Shown here: piece after piece, positions 13,077 to 22,700 of the stretch | Numbering within the stretch: the first letter of the stretch is position 1 | How the letters are laid out: the number at the start of each line of letters is the position of its first letter | NCBI RefSeq assembly: GCF_963662255.1 | Contig: NC_085046.1 | Span: 48,499,797 to 48,563,796, forward strand | Reading direction: 5' to 3' | Length of the DNA: 64,000 nt | Source of the DNA: Cinclus cinclus | Taxonomy: Eukaryota > Chordata > Aves > Passeriformes > Cinclidae | Translations under genes and position numbers: made by a program | The notes under the pieces: model-generated | The model's input: only the letters and a program-made list of their open reading frames with translations | What the model was told of the DNA's origin: nothing | The model's database searches: none

Positions 13077-13775
13077 TGTCCTGGTTTGAAAGACAGGTGT
13101 TTGCTAAGGAAAGCAGAAGCTTCCCTTTGGACTGAAAAAAAAAATGTGATTCTTCCGATTATTATAATTTTGGAATTAAGAGAGCTCTCAGGCAAAGATA
13201 TGGGGGTAGGAATAACAGTTCTTTACTAGTATATTTAACAAGACAAACAAGAACAACAAGAGCTATGAAATTACCCACAAACAGAACAGTAACTCAGTCC
13301 CAGTGTTTTTTGGCTGCAGGCACCTTTTCCCTGAGCTGCAGTTCCCGGTGCTGGGGGCGGGCAGGTCCTGCAGAGCTGCAGGAGGGCTGGGGGTGATGGC
13401 AGCGCTGTCCCAGGGGGAGAGAGAGATGGAGAGAGCCCTCCACTCATGGTGTGGGTCCTGATGCTCAGCAGAGTGCTGGATGGTGGTAGTTCACAGCGAG
13501 AAGAAAGCCGGGCAGGGTCCGATAGTGGTTTCCCGACACTGGGATGGCAGGGATGGGACACAGGAGGCGATCGTCCTTCTCGTCCGAACTCCGCGGAGGA
13601 AATGGGCCGAGGCCCAGCCTTCCGCTTCCTCTTCTGGCTGTTTGAATCTCGCGGGGCTTACCTCTTCCCTCCCCTCCCCTCCCCCTTGTCACCAGGGCCC
13701 AGTCAACAGGTATCTTAGCATGACAAAGGAGAAAATTCCACAGAGGGAAAAAAGGGAGAGAACTAACCCTCAACA
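13077..13775 (-). repeat. 3' LTR of the provirus
   Basis: This LTR is 699 bp, begins TGTT and ends GACA on its own strand (TG...CA). It matches 19073-19770 along its whole length with about 18-20 substitutions and small A-tract indels. A CG-rich segment lies mid-LTR, and a polyadenylation-like AGTAAA lies downstream in the element's direction. Two related plus-strand LTRs (39116, 47804) carry AATAAA or AGTAAA at the same place. I see no clear TATA box. Confidence 0.95.
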
Positions 13776-13800
13776 TTATCCACCCCAAATTTTCCCCTAC
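13776..13800 (-). promoter_or_regulatory. polypurine tract (plus-strand primer)
   Basis: On the minus strand this segment is purine-rich (AGGGGAAAATTTGGGGTGG), ends directly at the TGTT of the 3' LTR and has a few pyrimidine interruptions. This is the expected position and composition of the retroviral polypurine tract that primes plus-strand DNA synthesis. Confidence 0.75.
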
Positions 13801-13880
13801 CATCATGCCAAATCAAATTAAAATCTTCAAATTATAGACATCCATACAGTTACAGATACAGGCACAGTATTGTAGGTAGT

Positions 13881-14666
13881 TCACCCTAAAACAAGGTCTC
13901 CTTGGGGTATGCATCGGGTCTTTCCATCCCTTTGCATCACCTACCAGGTACAACCTGGCCCTTGAGCAAAAACCACCCCACGAATTGGATTGTCTTTGCT
14001 GGAGGCAAAGTTCACCCAAACAGTTTTTCCTAGCATACCTCTCATATGCACCACTGGAACCTTGTCCCCATCTGGTGTTCTCAAGGGCTCAGACTGGGCA
14101 GGGCCTGCTCGGTTAGTGGAACCTTGGGTGTTCACTAACCATGTGGCCTTTGGTAGATTAATCCCTCAGTTCTTGAAAGTCCCCCCACCCAGTGCCTTCA
14201 AGGTGGTTTTAAGCAGCCCATTGCACCGTTCCACTTTCCCAGCTGCTGGTGCGTGATAAGGAATGTGGTACACCCACTCGATGCCGTGTTCTCTGGCCCA
14301 GGTGTTTATGAGGCTGTTCTTGAAATGAGTCCCATTGTCTGACTCAATTCTCTCAGGGGTACCATGTCTCCAAAGGACTTGTTTTTCCAGGCCCAGAATG
14401 GTGTTGCGGGCAGTGGCATGAGGCACAGGGTAGGTCTCCAACCATCCAGTGGTGGCTTCCACCATGGTCAGCACGTAGCGCTTGCCTTGGCGTGTCCGAG
14501 GCAGTGTGATGTAGTCAATCTGCCAGGCCTCCTCATACTTATATTTGGACCACCGCCCCCCATACCAGAGAGGCTTCACTCACTTGGCTTGCTTGATGGC
14601 AGCACACGTCTCACAGTCATGGATAACCTGGGAAATACTGTCCATGGTGAGATCCACCCCTCGGTC
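13881..14666 (-). pseudogene. pol: integrase region (broken)
   Basis: This is the integrase, which inserts retroviral DNA into the host genome. The N-terminal zinc region is split: its first His (in RWAHDASG) lies just upstream of a TGA at 14667, and the C-E-T-C pair lies downstream. The position where the second His is expected reads Pro. A second TGA at 14580 precedes the catalytic core, which is open from 14579 to 14169. The core keeps the D,D-35-E triad: Asp in WQIDY, Asp in ESDNG and Glu in KVERCNG, with 35 residues between the last two. A TGA at 14166 and a TAG at 13941 interrupt the C-terminal domain, whose natural end appears to be the TGA at 13881. Identity as an ERV-L-type integrase is strong; function is lost. 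Confidence 0.93.
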
Positions 14667-15461
14667 TCATGCCCACTTATAGGTAGCATCTCTGCCTTGG
14701 GGACCTGAGGCATCGTGGGCCCATCGAGCCAGAAACAACTCTCCCTTGTGTTGCCAGTCTAAGTCTATCTGTGACACCTCTATCCTTGCAGCCTGATCTA
14801 CTTGCTCATTGTGTTGGTGCTCCTCATTAGCCCGACTCTTGGGGACATGGGCATCTACATGACGGACCTTTACGGGTAGCTTCTCTACCCGACTGGCAAT
14901 GTCTTTCCACTCATCAGCAGCCCAGATTGGTTTTCCCCTACGTTGCCAGTTAGCTTTTTTCCATCTTTCCAGCCAGCCCCACAGAGCATTGGCTACCATC
15001 CATGAATCAGTGTAGAGCTTTGGCCACTTCTCTCTTTCAGCAATGTCCAGGGCCTGCTGAACGGCTTTGAGTTCAGCAAGTTGACTTGATCCATCTTCTC
15101 CTTCAGTAGCTTGTGCAACCTGTCGTGTGGGGCTCCATACGGCTGCTTTCCACTTCCGGTTCATCCCTACGATGCGACAGGAACCGTCAGTGAAAAGAGC
15201 GTAGCGAGTTTCATCTGCTGGCAGTTGGTTGTATGGTGGGGCTTCATCAGCCCGGGTCACTTGTTCTTGGTCCTCTTCATTGGCAAGACCACAATTTTTA
15301 CCTTCTGGCCAGTTTGTAATTATTTCCAAAATCCCAGGGCGATTTGGGTTTCGGATACAGGCACGCTGCGTGATGAGGGCAATCCACTTGCTCCATGTGG
15401 CATCGGTGGGGTGGGGGGTAGAGGGGACCTTCCCTTTAAACATCCACCCCAGCACTGGTAG
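14667..15461 (-). pseudogene. pol: RNase H and linker (mostly open)
   Basis: RNase H degrades the RNA strand of the RNA-DNA hybrid during reverse transcription. The frame is open from just after a TGA (15462-15464) to a TGA at 14667. The four acidic catalytic positions are visible: Asp in LFTDGSC, Glu in QLAELKA, Asp in YTDSW and Asp in HNEQVDQ. A conserved-looking HVDAHVPKS lies before the last. It follows the RT connection region and runs into the start of the integrase zinc domain (RWAHDASG). The frame differs from that of the RT segment, so a frameshift near 15495 separates them. This is among the best-preserved parts of the provirus. Confidence 0.93.
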
Positions 15462-16402
15462 TCAGCATTCCAGGAGGAGCTGTGCTTCTGTGCAATCACC
15501 TCTGAGGCAGCTTGAACTCCTTCATAAGCAGCCAAGATCTCCTTCTCTGTTGGGGTGTAATTGGCTTCAGACCCTCTGTAACTTCGGCTCCAGAATCCCA
15601 GAGGTCGGCCTCGGGTCTTACCAGGTACCTTCTGCCAAAGGCTCCAGGACAAGCCCTTGTTCCCGGCTGCAGAGTAGAGCACATTCTTCACCTCTGGTCC
15701 CGTCCTGACTGGGCTGAGGGCAACCGCATGAGCGATCTCCTCCTTGATCTGGACAAAGGCTTGCTGCTGCTCAGGGCCCCAGTGGAATTCGTTCTTCTTC
15801 CGGGTGACCAGGTAGAGAGGGCTCACGATCTGGCTGTACTCAGGAATGTGCATTCTCCAAAAGCCTATGGCACCTAGGAAAGCTTGTGTTTCCTTCTTGT
15901 TGGTTGGTGGAGATATCGCGGTGATCTTATTGATGACCTCAGTGGGGATTTGGCGCCACCCATCTTGCCACTTTACTCCCAGGAACTGGATCTCTCGGGC
16001 AGGACCTTTGACTTTGCTCCTCTTGATGGCAAAACCGGCTCCCAGCAGAATCTGGATGATCTTCTCTCCTTTCTCAAATACTTCCATTGCCGTGTTCCCC
16101 CACACAATGATGTCATCGATGTATTGCAGATGTTCTGGAGCTAAACCCTTTTCCAGTGCAGCCTGGATCAGTCCATGGCAGATGGGGCTGTATTTCCACC
16201 CCTGGGGCAGTCGGTTCCAGGTGTACTGCACGCCCCTCCAGGTGAAAGCAAATTGAGGCCTGCACTCTGCTGCCAGAGGAATGGAGAAAAATGCATTGGC
16301 AATGTCAATGGTGGCATCCCACTTTGCTGCCTTGGACTCTAGCTCGTACTGGAGTTCCAGCATGTCCGGCACAGCAGCGCTCAGCGGTGGAGTCACTTCA
16401 AT
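15462..16402 (-). pseudogene. pol: reverse transcriptase palm/thumb/connection
   Basis: This segment copies viral RNA into DNA. The first catalytic Asp is in TIDIANAFF and the other two are in QYIDDI (about 16112-16123). Between them lie a fingers/palm run with LPQGW and ICHGL. The connection domain follows (KKETQAFLGAIGFWRMHIPEYS). The beginning of RT (NSPIWPVHKSDREWRLTVDY) lies upstream in another frame, so a small indel near 16396-16402 disrupts the gene. A second frame change near 15495 and a TGA at 15462-15464 end this segment. The YIDD signature and the LPQG-ICHGL context support ERV-L/spuma-type RT. Confidence 0.94.
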
Positions 16403-17049
16403 GCACAATAGTCCACAGTCAATCTCCATTCTCTGTCAGACTTGTGCACTGGCCAGATGGGGCTGTTGAAGGGTGAGTGGGTTTTGCTGACCACCCCTTG
16501 GCCCTCCAGCTCACGGATTATCTTGTGGATGGGGACCACGGCATCTCGATTTGTCCTGTACTGCCGGTGGTGCACTGTGGAGGTGGCAATTGGCACTTGC
16601 TGCTCCTTCACCTTCAGGAGTCCCACTACAGATGGGTTCTCTGACAGTCCAAGCAAGGTGTTCAGTTGCTTAATGCCCTCTGCCTCTACAGCAGCTATTC
16701 CAAAAGCCCACCTGAGTCCCTTTGGGTCTTTGTAATAGCAATTCCTGAGAAAGTCTATTCCTAGAATACACGGTGCCTCTGGGCCAGTCACAACTGGATG
16801 CTTCTGCCACTCCTTCCTAGTCAGGCTCACCTCAGCCTCCAGCAAAGTCAATTCCTGTGGTCCCCCTGTCACCCCAGCAATAGAAACAGGCTCTTCCCTC
16901 ACATGTTCTGATGGTATTAGGGTGCACTGTGAACCAGTATCAACTAATGCCCTATGTTTTTGTGGCTCTGATGTGCCAGGCCATCGGATCCACACCGTCC
17001 AAAAGACCCGGTTTTCCCGTGCCTCTCCCTGGCTAGAGGCAGGGCCCCT
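16393..17049 (-). pseudogene. pol: aspartic protease and start of RT
   Basis: This is the retroviral aspartic protease that cleaves Gag and Gag-Pol. The active-site triplet is in VDTGSQ (DTG at 16933-16941), followed downstream by ILGIDFL, the usual glycine-rich flap/C-terminal signature. It reads in the same frame as gag and is separated from it only by a TAG at 17050-17052, so it may have been expressed by stop-codon readthrough. The C-terminal third already contains RT N-terminal sequence (GVVSKTHSPFNSPIWPVHK), and the frame ends at a TGA at 16393 after a frameshift. There is no separate start codon, consistent with expression only as a fusion. Confidence 0.92.
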
Positions 17050-17769
17050 CTAGCACTGGTTATTATTTCCTTCCTGGGCATACATGTTGGAGGTTCCCTC
17101 AAGGGGATCTGACAAATCATCCTCCCTTTTGTAATACCCTGCATCTTGGTTATGGGAAGTTGAGGCTACCTTCACTTTAGTGGAGCTCCCTTGGTTAGTG
17201 TTTCCCTCCCTGAGTTGACGCACCCGTGATGCCAGGGCAGAAGTGGGTTTCCCATCCCACCTTCTCATGTCTTCCCCATGGTCACACAGAAAGAACCACA
17301 GGTCAGCTCGTGGGGTGTACCCTCTATCCCTAGCTGGGGGTCGCTGGGCTCTAACTCTGGCATCTCTGACTTGCACTGGTGCTGCACTGACCTTCTTCAT
17401 CTCCTCCCTCATCTCTCTCATCTCCTCTTTGAGTTCCCTAATCACAGCAGAGACCTGCGCCTGCATTGGGCCATTCATTATACTCTCAAAATTTCTGAGC
17501 CTATTGGCAACAGAACCCACTGTCTCGTGGTTGCTGTCAGCATTAATGGCTGCAATGAATGTGGTGTATTGAGATGGTCCCAGGTGTGCCAGATTCCACA
17601 ACATCTGCCCTGTGCACCTCACCTTGTCGGGGTCATTGTCATGTTGTCCACCCCTCCCAAAGAGTATCTCCAGTACTGCCACTTTTCTCAGCTGTTGGAT
17701 CCCCTCCTCAGTGGTCTTCCAGCGCATTCTATGGTGGTGCTCCTGCATTCTCTCTCTATGGACAAACCT
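17050..17769 (-). pseudogene. gag: capsid C-terminal part, coiled coil and tail
   Basis: This continues the Gag polyprotein in the same frame as the upstream segment, after a TAG at 17770. From an ATG at 17748 it contains a capsid C-terminal-like region (TTEEGIQQLRKVAVLEILF, then a stretch containing DPDKVRCT). A probable coiled coil follows at about residues 97-121 (VIRELKEEMREMREEMKKV), then an Arg-rich segment at 128-143 and a region containing DGKPTSAL. I see no CX2CX4HX4C zinc knuckle, so nucleic-acid binding may rely on the Arg-rich patch. It ends with TAG at 17050-17052 immediately before protease. Resemblance to ERV-L Gag, the family that gave rise to mouse Fv1, is from memory. Confidence 0.85.
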
Positions 17770-18822
17770 CTATCTTACACTCATTAAAAGCCACTCCCAG
17801 AGGGAAAGGGGGCCTGGTTCCCTTACAAATATGTGATCCACACCTGAGTCCTGGGTCAGGCGTCCCAAATTCCTTGCCTCAGTACCATCCAGCCGCACAC
17901 CTGTACCCATAAGGTCCCAGACCCGCAGTAACCACGTTGTAAAAGCCTCACGGCCCCTTCGTACAACGTCTTTACGCAGATTACGGAGACTCTCGTATGA
18001 CAGGGACTCCGTGACGATCTCAACCTCTGGCTCCCCTGCTGGTTGTGAGGGCCCTGCTTGCTGATCCTTATTATCCAGGTGCTTTGTTTTCACCTTAGAC
18101 TTTCTAGTTTCCACGGGGGCAACCGCTGCTGGCTGTGAGTGCCCTTGCAGTTCAGCTGGAACCTGGAGAGATGTAACATCTGTGGGTTCCACTGCTGCAC
18201 CATCAGGTTCTCCCTCTTTAAGGAAGGGGGAGAGTTTCTCAAGAGCTGGGGAAAGGTACTCCTTCAGCATTTGGCCCATCTCCTTCACTAGAAACCCCAC
18301 CCACTCTGGATGGTTCCTTTCTGAGGTGAGCTCTGGGGCAGAATCCTTAGTCTCTGGGGCAGAATCCTTAGTCTCTGGGGCAGAATCCTTAGTCTCTGTG
18401 GCAGGGGCAGGGTCAGGCTCTGGGGCAGAATCCTTAGTCTCTGGGGCAGAATCCTTAGTCTCTGGGGCAGGGGCAGGGGCAGGGTCAGGCTCTGGGGCAG
18501 AATCCCTATTTGTTGGGGGACGTATCAGAGTTGTCATCCAAGTCAATCTCCCCTCATCTCGGAATGTTAAATAGAACAGGTTTACAAGGACTATTAGCAA
18601 TGTCAGCCACTGTATGATATCATTACTACTTAGAGGAGATTTGAACCCCTCAAAAGCTGGTGGAGCAGACCCAAAAAACTGTGTAAGGGGTTGGGACAAA
18701 ATTTTCCCTGGTGTCATATCCTCACAGTATGTGCCATTATTAAAGTAACCCCAAAAACATACAGTTAGAGTGTGATAGCTCTGGATCCATGTACCCACCT
18801 TCCAGAGGAAGTTAAAAATCCA
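17770..18822 (-). pseudogene. gag: membrane segment, Pro-rich repeats and capsid N-terminal part
   Basis: The frame is open from just after a TAA (18823-18825) to a TAG (17770-17772). First comes a short segment with two Cys and an N-G-T sequon, then a strongly hydrophobic stretch (IIQWLTLLIVLVNLFYLTF, about 18561-18618) that looks like a transmembrane helix. A Pro/Glu/Ala-rich low-complexity region follows, built on SAPETKD repeats. Next comes a region ending in a capsid-like block (REAFTTWLLRVWDLMG, then LSLWEWLL). The last block resembles ERV-L/Fv1 capsid. The first part has no counterpart that I recognise in Gag proteins. There is no ATG at its beginning, so it was probably continuous with 18826-18972 before the TAA arose. 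Confidence 0.82.
18331..18510 (-). repeat. 21-bp minisatellite inside gag
   Basis: Units of about 21 bp with core 'ctctggggcagaatcctta' on the plus strand recur, some adjacent and some separated by GGGGCA-type spacers. Because 21 is a multiple of three, the array encodes 7-residue SAPETKD repeats with PDPAPAPAP interludes and keeps the Gag frame. Such in-frame arrays typically vary in copy number between copies of an element. Confidence 0.9.
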
Positions 18823-18972
18823 TTAATTTCTCATGTTATCAGCCCACAAAAGGAACTGGATAATAGTTACAGCAGCCTGAGTTATAGGACCCATGTTCAA
18901 GTAAGGGATTGCAAATGGGAGAGATAAAGCTGTGGCCACATGGAGCCCAAACCACGGTAAGCTGGACAACAT
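18823..18972 (-). pseudogene. gag leader: hydrophobic N-terminal segment
   Basis: From the first in-frame ATG (18970-18972) to a TAA (18823-18825), the Gag frame encodes about 49 residues rich in Leu, Ala, Ile and Phe. There are two hydrophobic runs: LHVATALSLPFAIPYL, then AAVTIIQFLLW. The upstream in-frame stop at 19012-19014 limits the start to this region. With the hydrophobic helix about 70 residues beyond the TAA, it suggests a signal-peptide-like or multi-pass membrane module at the Gag N-terminus. That is inference: the segment could instead be leader sequence that happens to be open. Confidence 0.55.
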
Positions 18973-19049
18973 GATGCCACCTAACACAAAACTGAGGTAA
19001 CTCAAGAACTGTTATTCCTTTTTCACTCTTTTCTCTCAATGCCCTTGGA

Positions 19050-19067
19050 CCCCACGTTGGGTGGCCA
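19050..19067 (-). promoter_or_regulatory. primer-binding site, tRNA-Lys(1,2)-like
   Basis: Five bases after the 5' LTR, the minus strand reads TGGCCACCCAACGTGGGG. Its last 12 bases match the well-known tRNA-Lys1,2-type primer-binding site, and its TGGC start is also shared. The middle differs by about one inserted and one changed base. Primer-binding sites start TGG because tRNAs end CCA. The assignment to Lys is from memory of retroviral primer sites. Confidence 0.75.
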
Positions 19068-19072
19068 AAATC

Positions 19073-19770
19073 TGTCCTGGTTTGAAAGACAGGTGTTTGC
19101 TAAGGAAAGCAGAAGCTTCCCTTTGGACTGAAAAAAAAAAAAGTGATTCTTCCGATTATTATAATTTTGTAATTAAGAGAGCTCTCAGGCAAAGATATGG
19201 GGGTAGGAATAACAGTTCTTTACTAGTATACCTAACACGACAAACAAGAACAACAAGAGCTATGAAATTACCCACAAGCAGAACAGTAACTCAGTCCCAG
19301 TGTTTTTTGGCTGCAGGCACCTTTTCCCTGAGCTGCAGTTCCTGGTGCTGGGGGCGGGCGGGTCCCGCAGAGCCGCAGGAGGGCTGGGGGTGGTGGCAGC
19401 GCTGTCCCAGGGGGAGAGAGAGATGGAGAGAGCCCTCCACTCATGGTGTGGGTCCTGATGCTCAGCAGAGTGCTGGATGGTGGTAGTTCACAGCGAGAAG
19501 AAAGCCGGGCAGGGTCCGATAGTGGTTTCCCGACACTGGGATGGCAGGGATGGGACACAGGAGGCGATCGTCCTTCTCGTCCGAACTCCGCGGAGGAAAT
19601 GGGCCGAGCCAGAGCCTTCCGCTTCCTCTTCTGGCTGTTTGAATCTCGCGGGGCTTACCTCTTCCCTCCCCTCCCCTCCCCCTTGTCACCAGGGCCCAGT
19701 CAACAGGTATCTTAGCATGACAATGGGGAAAATTCCACAGAGGGAAAAGGGAGAGAACCAACCCCCAACA
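19073..19770 (-). repeat. 5' LTR of the provirus
   Basis: This 698-bp LTR has TG...CA termini (TGTTGGGGG at its start, CCAGGACA at its end on the minus strand). It would drive proviral transcription towards lower coordinates. It matches 13077-13775 with about 18-20 differences, several at CpG sites. The two LTRs were identical at insertion, so the divergence dates the event. Confidence 0.95.
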
Positions 19771-19775
19771 GGCAG
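19771..19775. repeat. provirus target-site duplication, right copy (GGCAG)
   Basis: This exact copy of the five bases at 13072-13076 directly abuts the 5' LTR terminus. It confirms both outer boundaries of the provirus. Confidence 0.9.
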
Positions 19776-22700
19776 GAACTGAATGCTACGCTTCATTCTA
19801 TCACAGACTCATTATCATCCTTAAATACAACATGTTCTTTGTGACTGTTTCCCCAGATGTGCAGTAGGAAAGACTGACCTTTGATTCTGTAAGGCATTCA
19901 GGGTTATGAATGCATAATACAATGTTAAGATCAGCACTTTGTAAACCCAAATAACTTCTGCAATCCAAAGTGGAAGCTGTTGGCAAGTAGAAGAGTACAG
20001 CGCTGGGCTCTGAAAGACCAGTGTGAGCTCCCATTCAGTTTTCATCCATCCTCTGCTCCAGTAACCAGTGTGCAAGCTCCTCCAACTTTTGCTTCATGAA
20101 CAGAGATTACTATTATTTTTCAAGTAATTTTTTTCTTCTCACTGAAAGAGGCAGTGCCTTTTCCTTCTAAGTACCAGCACTTTGGTCTTCTTCGGCTTTA
20201 CTTAGCTTTCTATGTGTGGTGTGAATTCAAAGCTGAGACCCCAAGTTCAAACTGCACTTAAGACTGCTGTAGCTTGTTGAGAAATAAACATGCAGGTCAT
20301 CCATGTGGCTTATTACAACTTGTAATGCTCTCCGGTACTTAAAGACAAAACAGGGGAATTTGTTCAGTGTTGTTTAAGGGAGAGGCTGTGTAACTCCCAT
20401 TATCCTTGCAGTTGTCATTGGCTGTGTGACACTAGACAGATATATAGACTGGAGGAAGCTTAGTCATCTGTTTTTTAAGTAATAAGAAATTACTTAAAAT
20501 ATTCCTAAATACTAGGCCTCTCACAGGCACAGATCTCAATTTTGATCACAAGGTGAGTGGCAGACAAATGGCCTACCTGCACATTATCCTCTCTCTGTAC
20601 CCTGAGATTGAAGCCACAATGAGCTGGTGGTAATCTCCTTGGGTGGAGCTGATTAGGTCCCTGCAACAGAACAACTGGTCCAGCATGAAATGTTTAAGTC
20701 GGTAAAACCCACCAATTTAAGCAGGAGAATCCTGGACCTATGTTGCATGCGACATCCCAGCAGTGAGCAATACTGCAGAAACTCTTATTTTTCAACCCTT
20801 TGTATCTTTCTAGTCCCCACTGATGTTGCACAGCAACTCACATGTGGAGGAATATTTATTATCCAAGTTCTTTTGTTGTCTCTGCTTTTTATTGCCCACT
20901 TACTACTTAGCTATCATCAGCTGAAGTGTTTGTGACCTCTCAGAGTCTCACTGCTGCATGCACCTGTCAGCTCTCTAACCTGTCATTGTTTTGACATATT
21001 CTAAAAGAGACTTTATGGAGGCATCTGGATAAATATAATTCTTTCCACACCACTGGGGAAATGGGAGTCTTCCTTGGGCTCTCTGTGGAACATGAAGGGT
21101 GCATTGGTTTTCATTAAGAGAAGGGAAGTGTACATGTAAAGAACAGCGCTCCAGAAAGTGGGAAGGCTAGCAACTATTCTTCCAGTGGCACTAGAAGTAC
21201 ATACATTTATGCATACAATCACTTTGTAGGAATATTAAATCATTCATGGAATTATTTTTTAATGTGAAACTTCTGTGTTACATATTATGCTCTATATTCC
21301 TGAAATATTTTATGATAGGACAAGAATTTCTTTAGGCAAACATTCAACAGGAAAACCAGAAAATATACCATTGTTTCAGATCTTGATTATGCATATTGGC
21401 TTCTCTAGTAACGAAATTAACTCTATGCCACAGCTGTGGGGACTAAAATTACAGACCAATTGATATTTTGAAAACTTTGAAAATCTGCCAAAAGAGAAAA
21501 TGACACAATTGAAAAACAACTTTTATGGAATCAAAGTTAAGTATTGCACTAATGAATTTGTTCAGTGTTTTGTTTAAAAGTTTAGTCATTGACTTTATTA
21601 TAATATACCAAACAGTTTTTCCAACCACATATAGTTTAGGAATTCCTGTAAAAAACAAATTTTAAAAAAGGAATTCTTCACTTTCTAAACCTAATACACA
21701 AAGCTACCTCTTACTACATAATTTTAAATATTATTTTAAATTTTTTTTCCTGATCATTTTGAGTTCCATTATACATTTGTTCTGGGAAAAAAATAACTAA
21801 ACACAAAAAAAACCACAAGAGCAGACACAGGGAGGAAATGGAGGAACCTTACCAAAAAGTAGAACGAAAAGAGTAAAAACTACTTTGAGTATTTCTGAAG
21901 GATTTGGACTGCTTGCAGATTCCAGCTATTATAAAAATAACTGTTACTAGTAGCCCCAGGATTGTGCCTTGGTATGGTAAGAAATTCCTATGCTTCAAAT
22001 CCCTGAAAAAGATGGCAGCAAGATGGTTTGACTAACAGTGAGCAGTTAGAGCAGAGCAGAGAAATGAAAAGCTGTCTGTATGCCCATCCCCAGACACCCT
22101 GGGGACTGAGCAATCACCAACAACCCAGAAGCTACAGAGACACAACTCGATAAAGAGTTTTGGTAAACTGGCTTCCAGATATTAAATCTGCTGATGTGGG
22201 TATTATTCACGCCCATTATACTTGAATTATTCTGAGCCCTTCCAAACTGCCATCTCAAATGTCATTTCCGTAAGCTTGGTCACTCATTTTCAGCATTATT
22301 CCTTCACTTCCTCCAAGCCCAGCAACACAATGAAATAAATGTTCTACATCCACTGTATTCAGGTTACAAAAGTAACTGATGCCAGCAAGGTCAGTCATAT
22401 AAATTCACCACAAGATTGCTTTGGAATAAACGCATTCTAAAGGATTCCATAGTTAGATAATCACCTTGTGCCAGTAAAGGGAAAAGAGAAGGGAACGATT
22501 ATTTCATTTTCTATCACCACTTCTTCTCTCTTATTTGCGGGAGGAAGATAGGAAGTTATTGTGGTTGATGGTAACACAGAAATTAAGAAAAAATAATATT
22601 ATGTTTTAGTAAAATTGTCAACTCCTATAATTTATTCATTCATTACTGCAGCTACCATAACGAGAGACCAGCACTGTACAGTCTAGGACAGCTGTGCTCT

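Larger units (their letters stand above)
13077..19770 (-). mobile_element. ERV-L-like (class III) endogenous retrovirus, nearly full length, defective
   Basis: A 6.7-kb provirus in minus orientation has paired LTRs, a primer-binding site next to the 5' LTR and a polypurine tract next to the 3' LTR. Between them lie gag, protease, RT, RNase H and integrase in retroviral order. The capsid C-terminal region and the integrase resemble the ERV-L/Fv1 group as I know it. There is no env: only about 105 bp separate the end of pol from the 3' LTR. Coding capacity is broken by in-frame stops in gag and pol, several of them TGA where Arg CGA is plausible (CpG decay), and by two frameshifts. LTR divergence of about 2.7% by eye suggests an insertion several million years old, depending on the rate assumed. 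Confidence 0.95.

Noticed and set aside
13271..13821. Open frames in the 3' LTR, repeated at 19268-19782
   Set aside because: They occur in both LTRs on both strands, reflect GC-rich LTR sequence and resemble no known protein.
14364..17912. Numerous plus-strand open frames inside the provirus
   Set aside because: They are antisense to recognisable gag-pol sequence on the minus strand and show no domain of their own.
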